Positions 8,687 to 16,948 of a stretch of DNA of 64,000 nucleotides are shown here, piece after piece. Both the position numbers and the translations under genes were made by a program. The stretch spans positions 62,001-126,000 of the forward strand of contig JAFZPH010000047.1 in NCBI GenBank assembly GCA_017550405.1, in the 5' to 3' direction. Under the pieces are notes generated by a model. That model saw only the letters and a list, made by a program, of their open reading frames with translations, was not told where the DNA came from and did no database searches. Source of the DNA: Bacteroidales bacterium (GTDB lineage Bacteria > Bacteroidota > Bacteroidia > Bacteroidales > P3). The first letter of the stretch is position 1. The number at the start of each line of letters is the position of its first letter.

Positions 8687-10198
8687 TTAATTACATATTA
8701 TTATCTGTTCTAGCTCTTCCAAATACTTGGGGGAAAGATCAAAAAAGGTTAATGGTGTCCATGCTGTAGACACAATCAGTTCGCGATTATCTTTTATCTC
8801 CTGTGTAGGAATCATCTTCAATGGATAGTACTGATGTAAGTTACAACTCCCATCATCATTACCCACATGGCTTTTCCAAAAGAAATGGTCATTGTATGAG
8901 GTTGACCTGCCGCTGACAACATAATCACCGATACCATATTGGTGCAGACATTCTGGGAACCAGCACGCCGAAGTGTTGCATACGATTTGGAAATCTGAAG
9001 CAGCAAGAAGTGGCATCGTCCCAGATGAGTAATCAATGGTTGTAAACGCTGTTTCAACCGTCCCTAGCGCTGTAGTAAACCTGTGCTGTACAATGAAGTG
9101 CTTTAGATTGCCATCATACTCAAGGCAGTCAATCGAAATTGGTTGTCCCGGAAGTGTCGCAGTGTAAGCCGACTGAATTACCATGGGCTGGTTGACTAGG
9201 ATTGGCGAAATATCATATATTCTATGGGCAAGGTAATAGGCAGACGGAACCTCACCATATCCACAATCGTTAGCCGGGTCACAACCAGTAGGCATCCAGG
9301 CAGAGTAGTCAAAATCAACACGGTGGGTGCAAACCGCAATCCTGTCCCCATCGATATGTACCATTTTGGCATAACCATATTCTGGGTCGCTATTGTCGTT
9401 GAGTAAATGACCACACCCTCCAGCATAAATATAGTGGCTGGTTATAGTCTGAAAGTGTCCTACAGCAAAGTGTGTCCCAGAGAACATATTGTATTTTGGA
9501 AAAACCTGTAAATTGATGCCGACTCCAAATTTTGACTCGCACACTTGATTCCTGGTAGTTCCTAAATACACAACAAAGTTATCAGTGACAACCAAGTCCG
9601 TGATATCGCTCATCCTCCCGCCATTATACATGTCGGCCACTCTGTACTGTATGCCAGTCCCCAGCGTGCCCACAGCCTCGAAGGCTTTGTACGTGTTTGG
9701 GGCTATCCAAGGGAGAGGACTGTGTAACCCATAGCCTACAATATGGATTTCGCCATTTTGCGCCGTGAATATCTCTATGTTGTCCAACGATTGGAGACCG
9801 TATGTTGAAAGTGTGTTATCGACATAAACAGGAACCGAGTTATAGAACAAGTCATTTACCTCGAACCATCCCAGAAATCCAGATACGGTGGTGTTGTACT
9901 TACCGCAAAAGAAAACCAGGTCACCCACTATCTCCACATCATGGATTTCATATTCCTCCTCGAAATATGCATCTATCATGGAGGTCAAGTCTGTCAATGA
10001 AATGTGCATCCCTGTATTTACATGGCAGTTTGAGGTGTTTATGTATTTATTCATGCCAGAATGGTAACGTATTATGTTCCGCTCAATGTCATTTTCATTG
10101 TATGAATACAATACGTTAGACCCTTGTCCTGTCACCATGTTGGGCGATAACAGACATGCCATCAAAACCGGAAATAAACATTTTGCTACCTTTTTCAT
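8687..10198 (-). CDS. hypothetical secreted protein
   Basis: A 503-residue protein with a signal peptide (about residues 1-25, MKKVAKCLFPVLMACLLSPN, then MVTGQG). The mature part is rich in Tyr, Asn, Asp and Ile and in short beta-strand-like stretches (DVEIVGDLVFFCGKYN, ITDLVVTDNFVVYLGTTRN, KMVHIDGDRIAVCTHRVDFD). These may be repeated blades of a propeller-like fold, but this is not established. Unlike its downstream partner it ends abruptly (LTFFDLSPKYLEELEQIIICN) with no PNP motif or T9SS tail. It may be periplasmic, or may have lost its tail. A TATCTTTG box lies about 70 bases before the start, on the same strand. Confidence 0.75.
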   Translation of the reverse strand: MKKVAKCLFPVLMACLLSPNMVTGQGSNVLYSYNENDIERNIIRYHSGMNKYINTSNCHVNTGMHISLTDLTSMIDAYFEEEYEIHDVEIVGDLVFFCGKYNTTVSGFLGWFEVNDLFYNSVPVYVDNTLSTYGLQSLDNIEIFTAQNGEIHIVGYGLHSPLPWIAPNTYKAFEAVGTLGTGIQYRVADMYNGGRMSDITDLVVTDNFVVYLGTTRNQVCESKFGVGINLQVFPKYNMFSGTHFAVGHFQTITSHYIYAGGCGHLLNDNSDPEYGYAKMVHIDGDRIAVCTHRVDFDYSAWMPTGCDPANDCGYGEVPSAYYLAHRIYDISPILVNQPMVIQSAYTATLPGQPISIDCLEYDGNLKHFIVQHRFTTALGTVETAFTTIDYSSGTMPLLAASDFQIVCNTSACWFPECLHQYGIGDYVVSGRSTSYNDHFFWKSHVGNDDGSCNLHQYYPLKMIPTQEIKDNRELIVSTAWTPLTFFDLSPKYLEELEQIIICN

Positions 10199-10267
10199 TT
10201 TTCTATTTATTTGTTTTATAAGTAAATATGTTATGTATTACTTTTTTTATCCTTATACTCCATTCTG

Positions 10268-10275
10268 CAAAGATA
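10268..10275 (-). promoter_or_regulatory. -7 promoter box for the 10198-7206 gene pair
   Basis: On the minus strand the sequence reads TATCTTTG, an exact TAnnTTTG match, about 70 bases upstream of the ATG at 10198. Confidence 0.6.
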
Positions 10276-10338
10276 ATAAGAATTTTTGACACATGCATAT
10301 TTTTATATAAAATAATTCCGAGACTTAGAATCTGTTTA

Positions 10339-10703
10339 AACCCAAATCGGTCATTAGGCCGACTTTTCAATCAATCTCTCTTTTTAGGTCTGTTTATGCC
10401 ATATCAGCATTTCTTTATGTTCCATGACGTTACTTGGGCTCGGCAGAGCAAGCAGGCTTTCTCTGCTCTCGAAAAAAACATTGCTCCCATTCTGTCGCGA
10501 CGTTTTTGCGTAACGTTCGGCATCTTGTCCACATCCCTGTCTCGCCGTAGCCCGCTACGCCTTAACTTCGTTGACGTTGCTGTGGCTCGGCAGAGAAAGC
10601 TCGTTTGCTCAGTTCTCGCTTTACGCAACGTTCTACAGCGATGCGGCCAATCTGCTCGAAACAAATACTATTCTGCCATAAACCCTAACGACCGATTTGG
10701 GTT
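10339..10703. mobile_element. MITE-like element A, copy 1 (365 bp, with inner insertions)
   Basis: The ends are 19-bp terminal inverted repeats, AACCCAAATCGGTCATTAG (10339-10357) and CTAACGACCGATTTGGGTT (10685-10703), one mismatch apart. No coding capacity. The inside shares GTCCACATCCCTGTCTCGCC and TGCGGCCAATCTGCTCGAAA with a shorter, inverted copy at 48631-48827. Compared with that copy it carries two extra internal segments (about 10418-10515 and 10564-10635). Both contain GACGTT...CTCGGCAGAG and end GCGTAACGTT/GCAACGTT. Confidence 0.7.
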
Positions 10704-10720
10704 AAAATTCAATGATTCTC

Positions 10721-10915
10721 TTAAGGTAACCTCCAAAAATTGCCCCTAAAAGGGGCGCATCCATGATAGACATTATTGAATATTTAACACGAATTACCAT
10801 GTAATAACCATAAATTCATGACAATTAATGATAATTCATGTTTTTAAATGTCATTACCATGAATTCTCATTACCAAGCAATGTATTATATGGATAATTAT
10901 TGGAGGTTGCCTTAA
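10721..10915. mobile_element. MITE-like element B (195 bp)
   Basis: 20-bp inverted ends TTAAGGTAACCTCCAAAAAT (10721-10740) and ATTATTGGAGGTTGCCTTAA (10896-10915) match at 18 of 20 positions. The AT-rich interior repeats ATTACCATG and AATTCATG. Just inside the left end is a GCCCC/GGGGC hairpin (10742-10756). No coding capacity is seen. Confidence 0.6.
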
Positions 10916-10969
10916 AGTACTTGAACTGCATCTTTTCCTTCTTTTCTCAATTACAATGGAACCCTATTA

Positions 10970-11046
10970 GCTTCGCTGACGTTTCTTTTGCTCAGCAAAA
11001 GATACAAGCATTTTTTGCGCTTGCTTTGCGAAACGCTGCGCAATCG
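10970..11046. repeat. palindromic repeat of the GACGTT...GAAACG type
   Basis: CTTCGCTGACGTTTCTTTTG ... TTTGCGAAACGCTGCG resembles the two extra segments inside element A and has inverted ends (GACGTTTC/GAAACGCT). It is probably a member of the same small hairpin family. Confidence 0.45.
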
Positions 11047-11158
11047 AAAAGAAGAAGAACCTGCTCGTTCATGTCCATAATAAACTTCATCAATCAAATT
11101 TAAACAGCTTCTCAGGAAAGTTTTTTTATTCATATTGATAAAATTGGGGATTTTTGCG

Positions 11159-11166
11159 TAAATTTG
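11159..11166 (+). promoter_or_regulatory. -7 promoter box for the glycan operon
   Basis: TAAATTTG matches TAnnTTTG only about five bases before the first possible ATG (11171). Either the message is almost leaderless or translation starts at the second in-frame ATG at 11186. Confidence 0.5.
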
Positions 11167-11170
11167 CACT

Positions 11171-12451
11171 ATGAATATAAAGGATATGAAGTGGTATAAT
11201 ACATTGCAGTTCATCATGCTATGTATTACATTCCCACTTGTGGCAATCGATTGGCAGCTTGGGTTGTGGTCGACGTTGGCTCTTGGCGTTGCCACAGTGG
11301 TCAAGATTGTTTCCGAAAAGAAGGTTGGAAATCCGTCGCTCGACGCACCGTTGCGTGTGACGCTATTGACTGTTGCAGTTTTTTTGCTGTGCTATGTAGC
11401 CAGCGTGTTCTACAGCCAGAATGTGGACAGGGCACTGACAGTGGTGTCGCGCAAGGCCGTGATGCTCATAATTCCTTTGTGTGTCCTTTTGTCGGACACT
11501 TCATACCTCAGGTGTGACCATCTGCGGGTGATGTTCTACGGGTTGCTTGTAGCCATTGGGGGAATGTTTTTCTATAACCTGTGCACCAACACATTCGAGG
11601 AGCGAAACCATACATACGTGGCCTTGTACACCCTGCCGACGGTGGGGTTTATCTACAGCGAGTTGTCGCAGCGCCATGGAGCCATGCCTTTGTGGCAGAA
11701 ACTGATGCTCTATGCCGCTGCAGTGATGACAATGGTGTTCATTATCTACATCGACTCGCGTGCGGGCATCCTGTGCCTCTACGGTGTAGAGGTGCTGTGT
11801 GCCTTGCATTTTGCCCAAAAGCGCGGATGGCGGAAAGGTGTGCTGCTCGCACTCCTGTCGGTGGGACTCACCTTCACTGCAGAGAAGACGCTGCCCAACC
11901 ACAACAGCCGTCTGCCGATAGCCTCCTTGGCGAGTACGCAGGCTGTAGAAACCGACGACGGGACCGTTGCCGACACTGTGGCCACGACGGCACCAGCCTA
12001 CGGGAAGTACAACGATGCCCGCATGGCCATCAACGTCACCGCTGTTAAGACGGTTGCCGACAGTCCAGTGTTCGGCTACGGAGTGGGCGACTATGACACC
12101 GTGCTCACAAAACGCTTAGGCACCGAGGGGTATCCTAGTCTGGAGGAGCAACAGCTAAACGCTCACAACCAATACACCGAGACGGCCCTTGCCATCGGTA
12201 TTGTAGGGTTGGCGGCAATGCTGTGGTGGCTGGTGATGCCGTTGTGTGTGGCCTGGCGGCGAAAGGCAGGGTTCTGGCCAGTCATGGTGCTGACATTCAT
12301 CGTCATGTTCTGCTTACTTTTCGAGTCTATGCTGGAACGCCAGATGGGCATGCAATTCGTTTCGCTGCTATATGCCCTGATGGTCTTGATAATGGTGGTG
12401 GACCAAGGCAAGACGCACACCGGACAACAACCAGTTGAAACGAAAGACTGA
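11171..12451 (+). CDS. O-antigen ligase / polymerase family membrane protein (WaaL/Wzy-like)
   Basis: A 426-residue inner-membrane protein with about ten to twelve hydrophobic helices and one large periplasmic loop (about residues 240-325). Family signs are the loop-flanking segment IDSRAGILCLYGVEVL, the NAHNQYTETALAIGIVGL motif after the loop with its conserved His, and the LFESMLERQMGMQF segment in the last part. Such proteins polymerise O-antigen units or ligate glycan to lipid A-core (or A-LPS) on the periplasmic face. Polymerase and ligase cannot be told apart from sequence alone. It heads a run of four plus-strand genes (flippase, glycosyltransferase, GNAT-like) with gaps of no more than 8 bases. 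Translation may start at 11186. Confidence 0.85.
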   Translation: MNIKDMKWYNTLQFIMLCITFPLVAIDWQLGLWSTLALGVATVVKIVSEKKVGNPSLDAPLRVTLLTVAVFLLCYVASVFYSQNVDRALTVVSRKAVMLIIPLCVLLSDTSYLRCDHLRVMFYGLLVAIGGMFFYNLCTNTFEERNHTYVALYTLPTVGFIYSELSQRHGAMPLWQKLMLYAAAVMTMVFIIYIDSRAGILCLYGVEVLCALHFAQKRGWRKGVLLALLSVGLTFTAEKTLPNHNSRLPIASLASTQAVETDDGTVADTVATTAPAYGKYNDARMAINVTAVKTVADSPVFGYGVGDYDTVLTKRLGTEGYPSLEEQQLNAHNQYTETALAIGIVGLAAMLWWLVMPLCVAWRRKAGFWPVMVLTFIVMFCLLFESMLERQMGMQFVSLLYALMVLIMVVDQGKTHTGQQPVETKD

Positions 12452-12459
12452 ACAGCGCC

Positions 12460-13917
12460 ATGTCATTACGCAGTCAATCGGTAACCGGGGTAAAATGGAA
12501 CGCAGTGGGGGCACTAACCACCACGGCGTTGCAGATGCTCAAGCTGTTTATCTTGGCGCGCATACTCACCAAGCAAGACTTTGGCTTGCTGGCCATAGCC
12601 ACCATGTTTCTCGGCTTCACTGAGATATTTGCCAATATGGGCCTCGCCACAGGCATTATCCACAAGCAGGACATCACCCGCGACCAATACTCATCAGTCT
12701 TTTGGCTTAACCTGATGCTCAGTGTGGCGCTGTGGCTGATGCTCTGTGCCTTTTCGCCACTGATAGCAAGTTATTACCATCAAGCCGCACTGAGGCAGCT
12801 TATCCCGTTGCTGTCCTTCACACTTGTGATTGACTCGTTTGGCAAAATGTTCTACACCCTGAAGACCAAAGAGCTGGACTTTAAATTCATCTCCATCGTG
12901 CAGATAGTCGGTGTCACCCTCGGGGTAGTACTGACGGTGGTGCTGGCATTGCAAGGCTTTGGTGTCTTCAGCCTCGCATGGGGTGCCCTGCTACAGGCTG
13001 CCATCACCCAGAGCGTCTATGCCATGTCGGGACTCAAGGCCTACCGCATCAGGCTGCATTTCCGACTGAGTGAAATACGAGAATTGGTCTCGATAGGACT
13101 ATATCAGCTCGGCATGCAGGTGATTGACTATGCAGCGAATAAACTTGACATCTTCCTCATAGGGCGTTTCTTCAGTGCCGAGGTGCTGGGTGTGTATAAC
13201 TTGGCCAAAGAATTGCTGTACAAAGCCGTGCAGCTCATCAACCCCATCGTCACCAATGTTGCGGCCCCGGCATTTGCACGTTTCCAAGACGATATGCCAA
13301 AGATGCGTCGTTCATACGCCGAGGTGCTGCATCTGCTCTCATTCATCAACTTCCCGATATTCATGGCGTTCTTCCTCTTTGCAGAACCGCTCACGGTGCT
13401 GCTCTACGGAAGCGGCATGGTGGAGATGGTGTGGTTTGTGCGAGTGCTCTCGGTGTGGGGAATGCTGCAGTCGATAGGTAACCCGGCCGGGATACTCATG
13501 GTGTCGCTAGGTCGCACCGACCTAGGCTTCAGGTGGACACTGGTTCGCATAGTGTTTGTGTTGGCAGGCACACTGGTGGCCAGCCAGATAAGCATACAGG
13601 CTATGGCCTGGACACAGGTGCTGCTGGCCTTCATCTTCCTCTTTGCCTACTGGCGCATGATGGTGTACAAATGCATTCAGATGCCACTGAAGAGCTACCT
13701 CGGCGCGGTGTCGTGGCCGCTACTGGGAATTGTTGTGGCAGCACTGCCCGCATTGCCGTTGTTGTTTTTCGCCACTGGGCAGGAGGATCCGCTACGCACC
13801 ATAATGCTGTATGCCGACATGGCCGTTTTCGGCCTCGGCTACTTGGCCTTCTACTGGTTTACACGGCGCGAGACACTGCTGCAGCTGCCCATTTTCAGAA
13901 CAAGAAAAGACGTATGA
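12460..13917 (+). CDS. lipopolysaccharide/polysaccharide flippase (Wzx/WzxC-like, MOP superfamily)
   Basis: A 485-residue membrane protein with about 14 hydrophobic helices. The opening SLRSQSVTGVKWNAVGALTT, the segment ILARILTKQDFGLLAIATMFLG and the first-half motif TGIIHKQDITRDQYSSVFWLN are typical of the WzxC/TuaB branch of polysaccharide exporters. These flip undecaprenyl-linked oligosaccharides across the inner membrane. It begins eight bases after the ligase/polymerase stop and overlaps the following glycosyltransferase by four bases (ATGA). It probably handles the glycan whose synthesis is encoded around it. Confidence 0.9.
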   Translation: MSLRSQSVTGVKWNAVGALTTTALQMLKLFILARILTKQDFGLLAIATMFLGFTEIFANMGLATGIIHKQDITRDQYSSVFWLNLMLSVALWLMLCAFSPLIASYYHQAALRQLIPLLSFTLVIDSFGKMFYTLKTKELDFKFISIVQIVGVTLGVVLTVVLALQGFGVFSLAWGALLQAAITQSVYAMSGLKAYRIRLHFRLSEIRELVSIGLYQLGMQVIDYAANKLDIFLIGRFFSAEVLGVYNLAKELLYKAVQLINPIVTNVAAPAFARFQDDMPKMRRSYAEVLHLLSFINFPIFMAFFLFAEPLTVLLYGSGMVEMVWFVRVLSVWGMLQSIGNPAGILMVSLGRTDLGFRWTLVRIVFVLAGTLVASQISIQAMAWTQVLLAFIFLFAYWRMMVYKCIQMPLKSYLGAVSWPLLGIVVAALPALPLLFFATGQEDPLRTIMLYADMAVFGLGYLAFYWFTRRETLLQLPIFRTRKDV

Positions 13918-15002
13918 GACTGATATTCCATATACCGCTGAAGATTGACCGCAACGACCCGTCGGCCAGCCAGATCCGTCCACAGAAACTGATGACGGCC
14001 TTCACCCAACTGGGCTGGGAGATGGACGTGGTGGAGGGCAGCGCACGCGACCGCAAACAGCAGATTACCAAGATAAAGAGAAAGATAAGGCAGGGAGTAC
14101 ACTACGATTTCGTATACAGTGAATCGTCGACCATGCCCACGCTGCTCACCGAGCCACACCATCTGCCCACACACCCATGTCTGGATTTCGGATTCCTGGC
14201 CTTCTGCAAACGACACGGCATTCCCGTGGGACTGTTCTACCGCGATATACATTGGCAATACGCCAATAAGGGAGAGGGATTCAAGCAAAGGGTGGCGCGA
14301 TATTTCTATTTCTACGACCTGTGGCAATACGGCCGACTGCTCGACGTTCTGTTTCTGCCCACGCTGCCGATGCTTGAGCATGTGCCACACAAGTTCAGCT
14401 GCAATGTGGTGGAGCTGCCGTCGGGGTTGAATCATTCTGGCCGACGGATTGAGGAAAACAGCGGTCGGGAAGCAATGGAATTGCTATATGTGGGAGGCGT
14501 TGGTGGAAACTACAACCTGAAGCCATTGATGAGTGCAGTGTCGACGATGGAGGGTGTAAGGCTTACTTTCTGCTGCCGCACATACGACTGGGAGACTGTA
14601 AAAGAAGACTATGCACCCTGTCTTGGCTCCAATGTGGAGGTGGTGCACCTTGACGGGGACGAACTTGATGCAGCATACGGAAAAGCCGACCTGTTTGTGA
14701 TGCCTATGAGCACGGAATATGTGCGCTTTGCTGCACCATACAAACTGTTTGAGGCCATCGGCCACGGATTGCCCATAGTGGCTGCCAAAGACACATGGAG
14801 TGGCGATTTTGTGGAGCGAAACGGTATTGGCTGTGCCTGCAGGAACGATACCGAGTCGCTCAAGCAGACGATAGAATCGCTGCGCGACAACCCCCAGAAG
14901 TTATCACAGATGCGCGAAGCACTGCCCTCTGTTGCGGAACAGAATACTTGGACCGCACGCTGCCAACAGATTGCATCCGCCCTGTTGAAGAAAAAGATAT
15001 AA
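13914..15002 (+). CDS. glycosyltransferase (GT-B fold, GT4-like)
   Basis: A 362-residue cytoplasmic glycosyltransferase. The start at 13914 (MRLIFHIPLKIDRND) overlaps the flippase stop by four bases; the frame is open further upstream but that stretch lies inside the flippase gene. The C-terminal half has the GT-B donor-site pattern: LLYVGGVGGNYNLKPLM, VEVVHLDGDELDAAYGKADL, and then a Glu-containing helix (APYKLFEAIGHGLPIVAAKD). The N-terminal half carries an acceptor-like domain with DIHWQYANKGEGFKQRVARY. Donor and acceptor sugars are unknown. Its place between flippase and GNAT-like gene suggests it adds a sugar to the same repeat unit or linker. Confidence 0.82.
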   Translation: MRLIFHIPLKIDRNDPSASQIRPQKLMTAFTQLGWEMDVVEGSARDRKQQITKIKRKIRQGVHYDFVYSESSTMPTLLTEPHHLPTHPCLDFGFLAFCKRHGIPVGLFYRDIHWQYANKGEGFKQRVARYFYFYDLWQYGRLLDVLFLPTLPMLEHVPHKFSCNVVELPSGLNHSGRRIEENSGREAMELLYVGGVGGNYNLKPLMSAVSTMEGVRLTFCCRTYDWETVKEDYAPCLGSNVEVVHLDGDELDAAYGKADLFVMPMSTEYVRFAAPYKLFEAIGHGLPIVAAKDTWSGDFVERNGIGCACRNDTESLKQTIESLRDNPQKLSQMREALPSVAEQNTWTARCQQIASALLKKKI

Positions 15003-15008
15003 GCAAAG

Positions 15009-15791
15009 ATGGCATTCACACTATATAAGCACGCGTGGCTATGGATAGGCCCTGAGTACGAGGAGCCGCAGTTGAGCCGTACCGAATGCAAGGCATTGCT
15101 GAAGAAAGGCGGCTGGCTGGTGCGCAACACCTATGACTTCGACTGTGGTGAGGAGACTGGCTTCTGGTATGTGGTGAAAGACTCGTTCGGAGGCATGGAG
15201 GAACTGAGCAGCAAGATGCGCAACCAGCTGCGGCGCAGCTTGGCCAACTATACGTTTCGGCGTATGACGCGCGACGAGCTGCTGTCCATGGGTTATGAAG
15301 TGCACCGAGCTGCCGCCGAGGGTTATAAGGTGAAGGCCAGTGTACCCACGGAAGCGGATTTCCGCAACGAAATAATGAATGGACCCGAGAATGAATACTG
15401 GGGTGCCTTCGACAAAGGCGACGGGCATCTGGCCGCTTTCGCCAAGAATATCGTATACGAACAGATGTGCGACTACTCTGTAATGAAAGCCCGACCCGAC
15501 GATTTACCGCACTACCCGTACTACGGATTGATATATACGATGAACGAGTACTATTTGAAGGAGTGCGGGTTGAAGTATGTCAACGATGGCGGGCGAAGCA
15601 TCACCGGGCACTCGAACATACAGCCCTTTCTCATGCAGAAGTTCCATTTCCGCAAAGCCTATTGCAGGATAAACATCATGTATAAACCCTGGCTGGCAGT
15701 GATGGTCAAGGCATTGTTCCCATTCAGGAAGTGGGTTCCTGTGGCATCGGTACGCAGTTTGCTCAATCAGGAAGAGATGACGCGCTTGTAG
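15009..15791 (+). CDS. GNAT/FemAB-like acyl- or aminoacyltransferase (VimA-like candidate)
   Basis: A 260-residue protein with a layout like GNAT/FemAB proteins. A polar N-terminal half (MRNQLRRSLANYTFRRMTRD) precedes a C-terminal core with WGAFDKGDGHLAAFAKNIVY, PYYGLIYTMNEYYLKECGLK and YVNDGGRSITGHSNIQPFLM followed by QKFHFRKAY. The last piece resembles the acyl-CoA or aminoacyl-tRNA binding end of these folds. Size and neighbours (glycan genes, a PIG-L deacetylase nearby) recall VimA, which in Porphyromonas attaches an amino acid to the T9SS linking sugar. This assignment is inference. The 3' end overlaps the convergent glycosyltransferase gene by 25 bases. Confidence 0.65.
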   Translation: MAFTLYKHAWLWIGPEYEEPQLSRTECKALLKKGGWLVRNTYDFDCGEETGFWYVVKDSFGGMEELSSKMRNQLRRSLANYTFRRMTRDELLSMGYEVHRAAAEGYKVKASVPTEADFRNEIMNGPENEYWGAFDKGDGHLAAFAKNIVYEQMCDYSVMKARPDDLPHYPYYGLIYTMNEYYLKECGLKYVNDGGRSITGHSNIQPFLMQKFHFRKAYCRINIMYKPWLAVMVKALFPFRKWVPVASVRSLLNQEEMTRL

Positions 15792-16873
15792 ATGTCCATC
15801 ATGGTGTCCACGTTGCGCTCCCAGTCGTAGAGGTCGGCCACACGCTGGCGTGCTGCGGCACCCATTCGGGTGCGGAGCTGCGGATTGTCGATAAAGCGTT
15901 CAATGGCTTCGGCAGCAGCCTCGGGGTTGTCTTTGGGCACAACGAAGCCTGTGACATTGTTATCGACCACCTCGCAGAACCCTTCGGCATCGGAGGTGAC
16001 TACAGGACAAGCACAGGACATTGCCTCAACGGCTACAACACCGAAGCTCTCCTCACGGCTCAGCGACACCGACACGTCGAACTTGGCGTAGAGCTTTGGG
16101 AGCTCCTGGTTAGGAATATAGCCAAGGAAGTCTACAAGTTGGAGGATGCCAAGTTCATCACAAAGGTTTATGAGTTGGTCGCGGTCAGGGCCGGTGCCGG
16201 CAATAAGCAGGCGCATGTCGGTCTGCGGGTGATGCCGATGGACAAGGGCAAAGGCGCGGATGAGGGTGTCGATGCCGTAGCAGTATTTAAGGGTCTTGAC
16301 GTTGCCGACAACAAAAGATGCCGGTTTATCGGTAGCAGGGACTGGACAAAACCGCTGCATGTCGACCCCGAAGGGAGTAACAGATATAGGTTTGGGCGTG
16401 TAAATATTGGTCTGGCGAGCCATACAATGGCTGGTAGAAAGAATGTGGTCGGCCTTCTTGAGCGTGAAAGTGAGCAGATGGCGGTAGAGGCTGCCTTGAC
16501 GCGGATAGCTATAGACATCGCTGCCCCACACCGACAGCAAGTATGGGTGGAAGCCGGAGAGGGCGCCAATGAGGCCGAAGCTGCATGCATAGTGGGCATG
16601 CAGGAAGTCGGGACGGAAGGCTTTTATTTGTTTGCGGAGCAGGCGGACTGCCTTGAGATACACTATCTTGTCGAGTATCCGTTGCGAAATAGCAGCACTG
16701 TCGCGCAACACGAAGTCACAACTGTATACTTTCACATTGGGCATACCGTCGTAGGGCGACAAGTCGCAGCGAAGCAGATTGAAAAGCAATATCTCGCATC
16801 CTCGCTGGCTGAGCGAGCGAACCCATCGAAGGGTGTGGATGCTGTCGGCGTCGGATAAGAGCAGTACTTTCAT
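15767..16873 (-). CDS. glycosyltransferase family 4
   Basis: A 368-residue GT-B enzyme. The N-terminus (MKVLLLSDADSIHTLRWVRS) is a Rossmann start with an acceptor-side loop. The C-terminal half shows the GT4 signature: VGNVKTLKYCYGIDTLIRAF, LLIAGTGPDRDQL, VDFLGYIPNQELPKLYAKFD, and the EX7E motif ESFGVVAVEAMSCACPVVTS. Those two glutamates contact the nucleotide-sugar donor. It is the last gene of a minus-strand run (LpxD-like, PIG-L, GT4, GT4) and ends inside the 3' end of the convergent GNAT-like gene. The donor sugar is unknown; a VimF-like role is possible. Confidence 0.9.
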   Translation of the reverse strand: MKVLLLSDADSIHTLRWVRSLSQRGCEILLFNLLRCDLSPYDGMPNVKVYSCDFVLRDSAAISQRILDKIVYLKAVRLLRKQIKAFRPDFLHAHYACSFGLIGALSGFHPYLLSVWGSDVYSYPRQGSLYRHLLTFTLKKADHILSTSHCMARQTNIYTPKPISVTPFGVDMQRFCPVPATDKPASFVVGNVKTLKYCYGIDTLIRAFALVHRHHPQTDMRLLIAGTGPDRDQLINLCDELGILQLVDFLGYIPNQELPKLYAKFDVSVSLSREESFGVVAVEAMSCACPVVTSDAEGFCEVVDNNVTGFVVPKDNPEAAAEAIERFIDNPQLRTRMGAAARQRVADLYDWERNVDTMMDIYKRVISS

Positions 16874-16948
16874 ATTTCAATTATCAATTCTCAATACTCA
16901 ATTCTCAATTCCCAATTCTCAATTCCCAATTCTCAACTCCCAATTCCC
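16874..16948. repeat. AATTGAGA-type interspersed repeat (CAATTCTCAATTC orientation)
   Basis: About six imperfect copies of TCTCAATTC/TCCCAATTC fill the gap between the two GT4 genes and run into the last codons of the upstream one, so the repeat supplies that protein's final residues (the terminal VGIGS). Confidence 0.75.

Noticed and set aside
10228..10749. Plus-strand frame of 173 codons over the MITE-like element
   Set aside because: It runs through the inverted-repeat element and its internal repeats; the product has no coherent features.
13533..13913. Extended N-terminus of the glycosyltransferase frame
   Set aside because: This part overlaps the flippase gene and shows no homology-like sequence. 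The ATG at 13914 overlaps the flippase stop in the usual ATGA manner.
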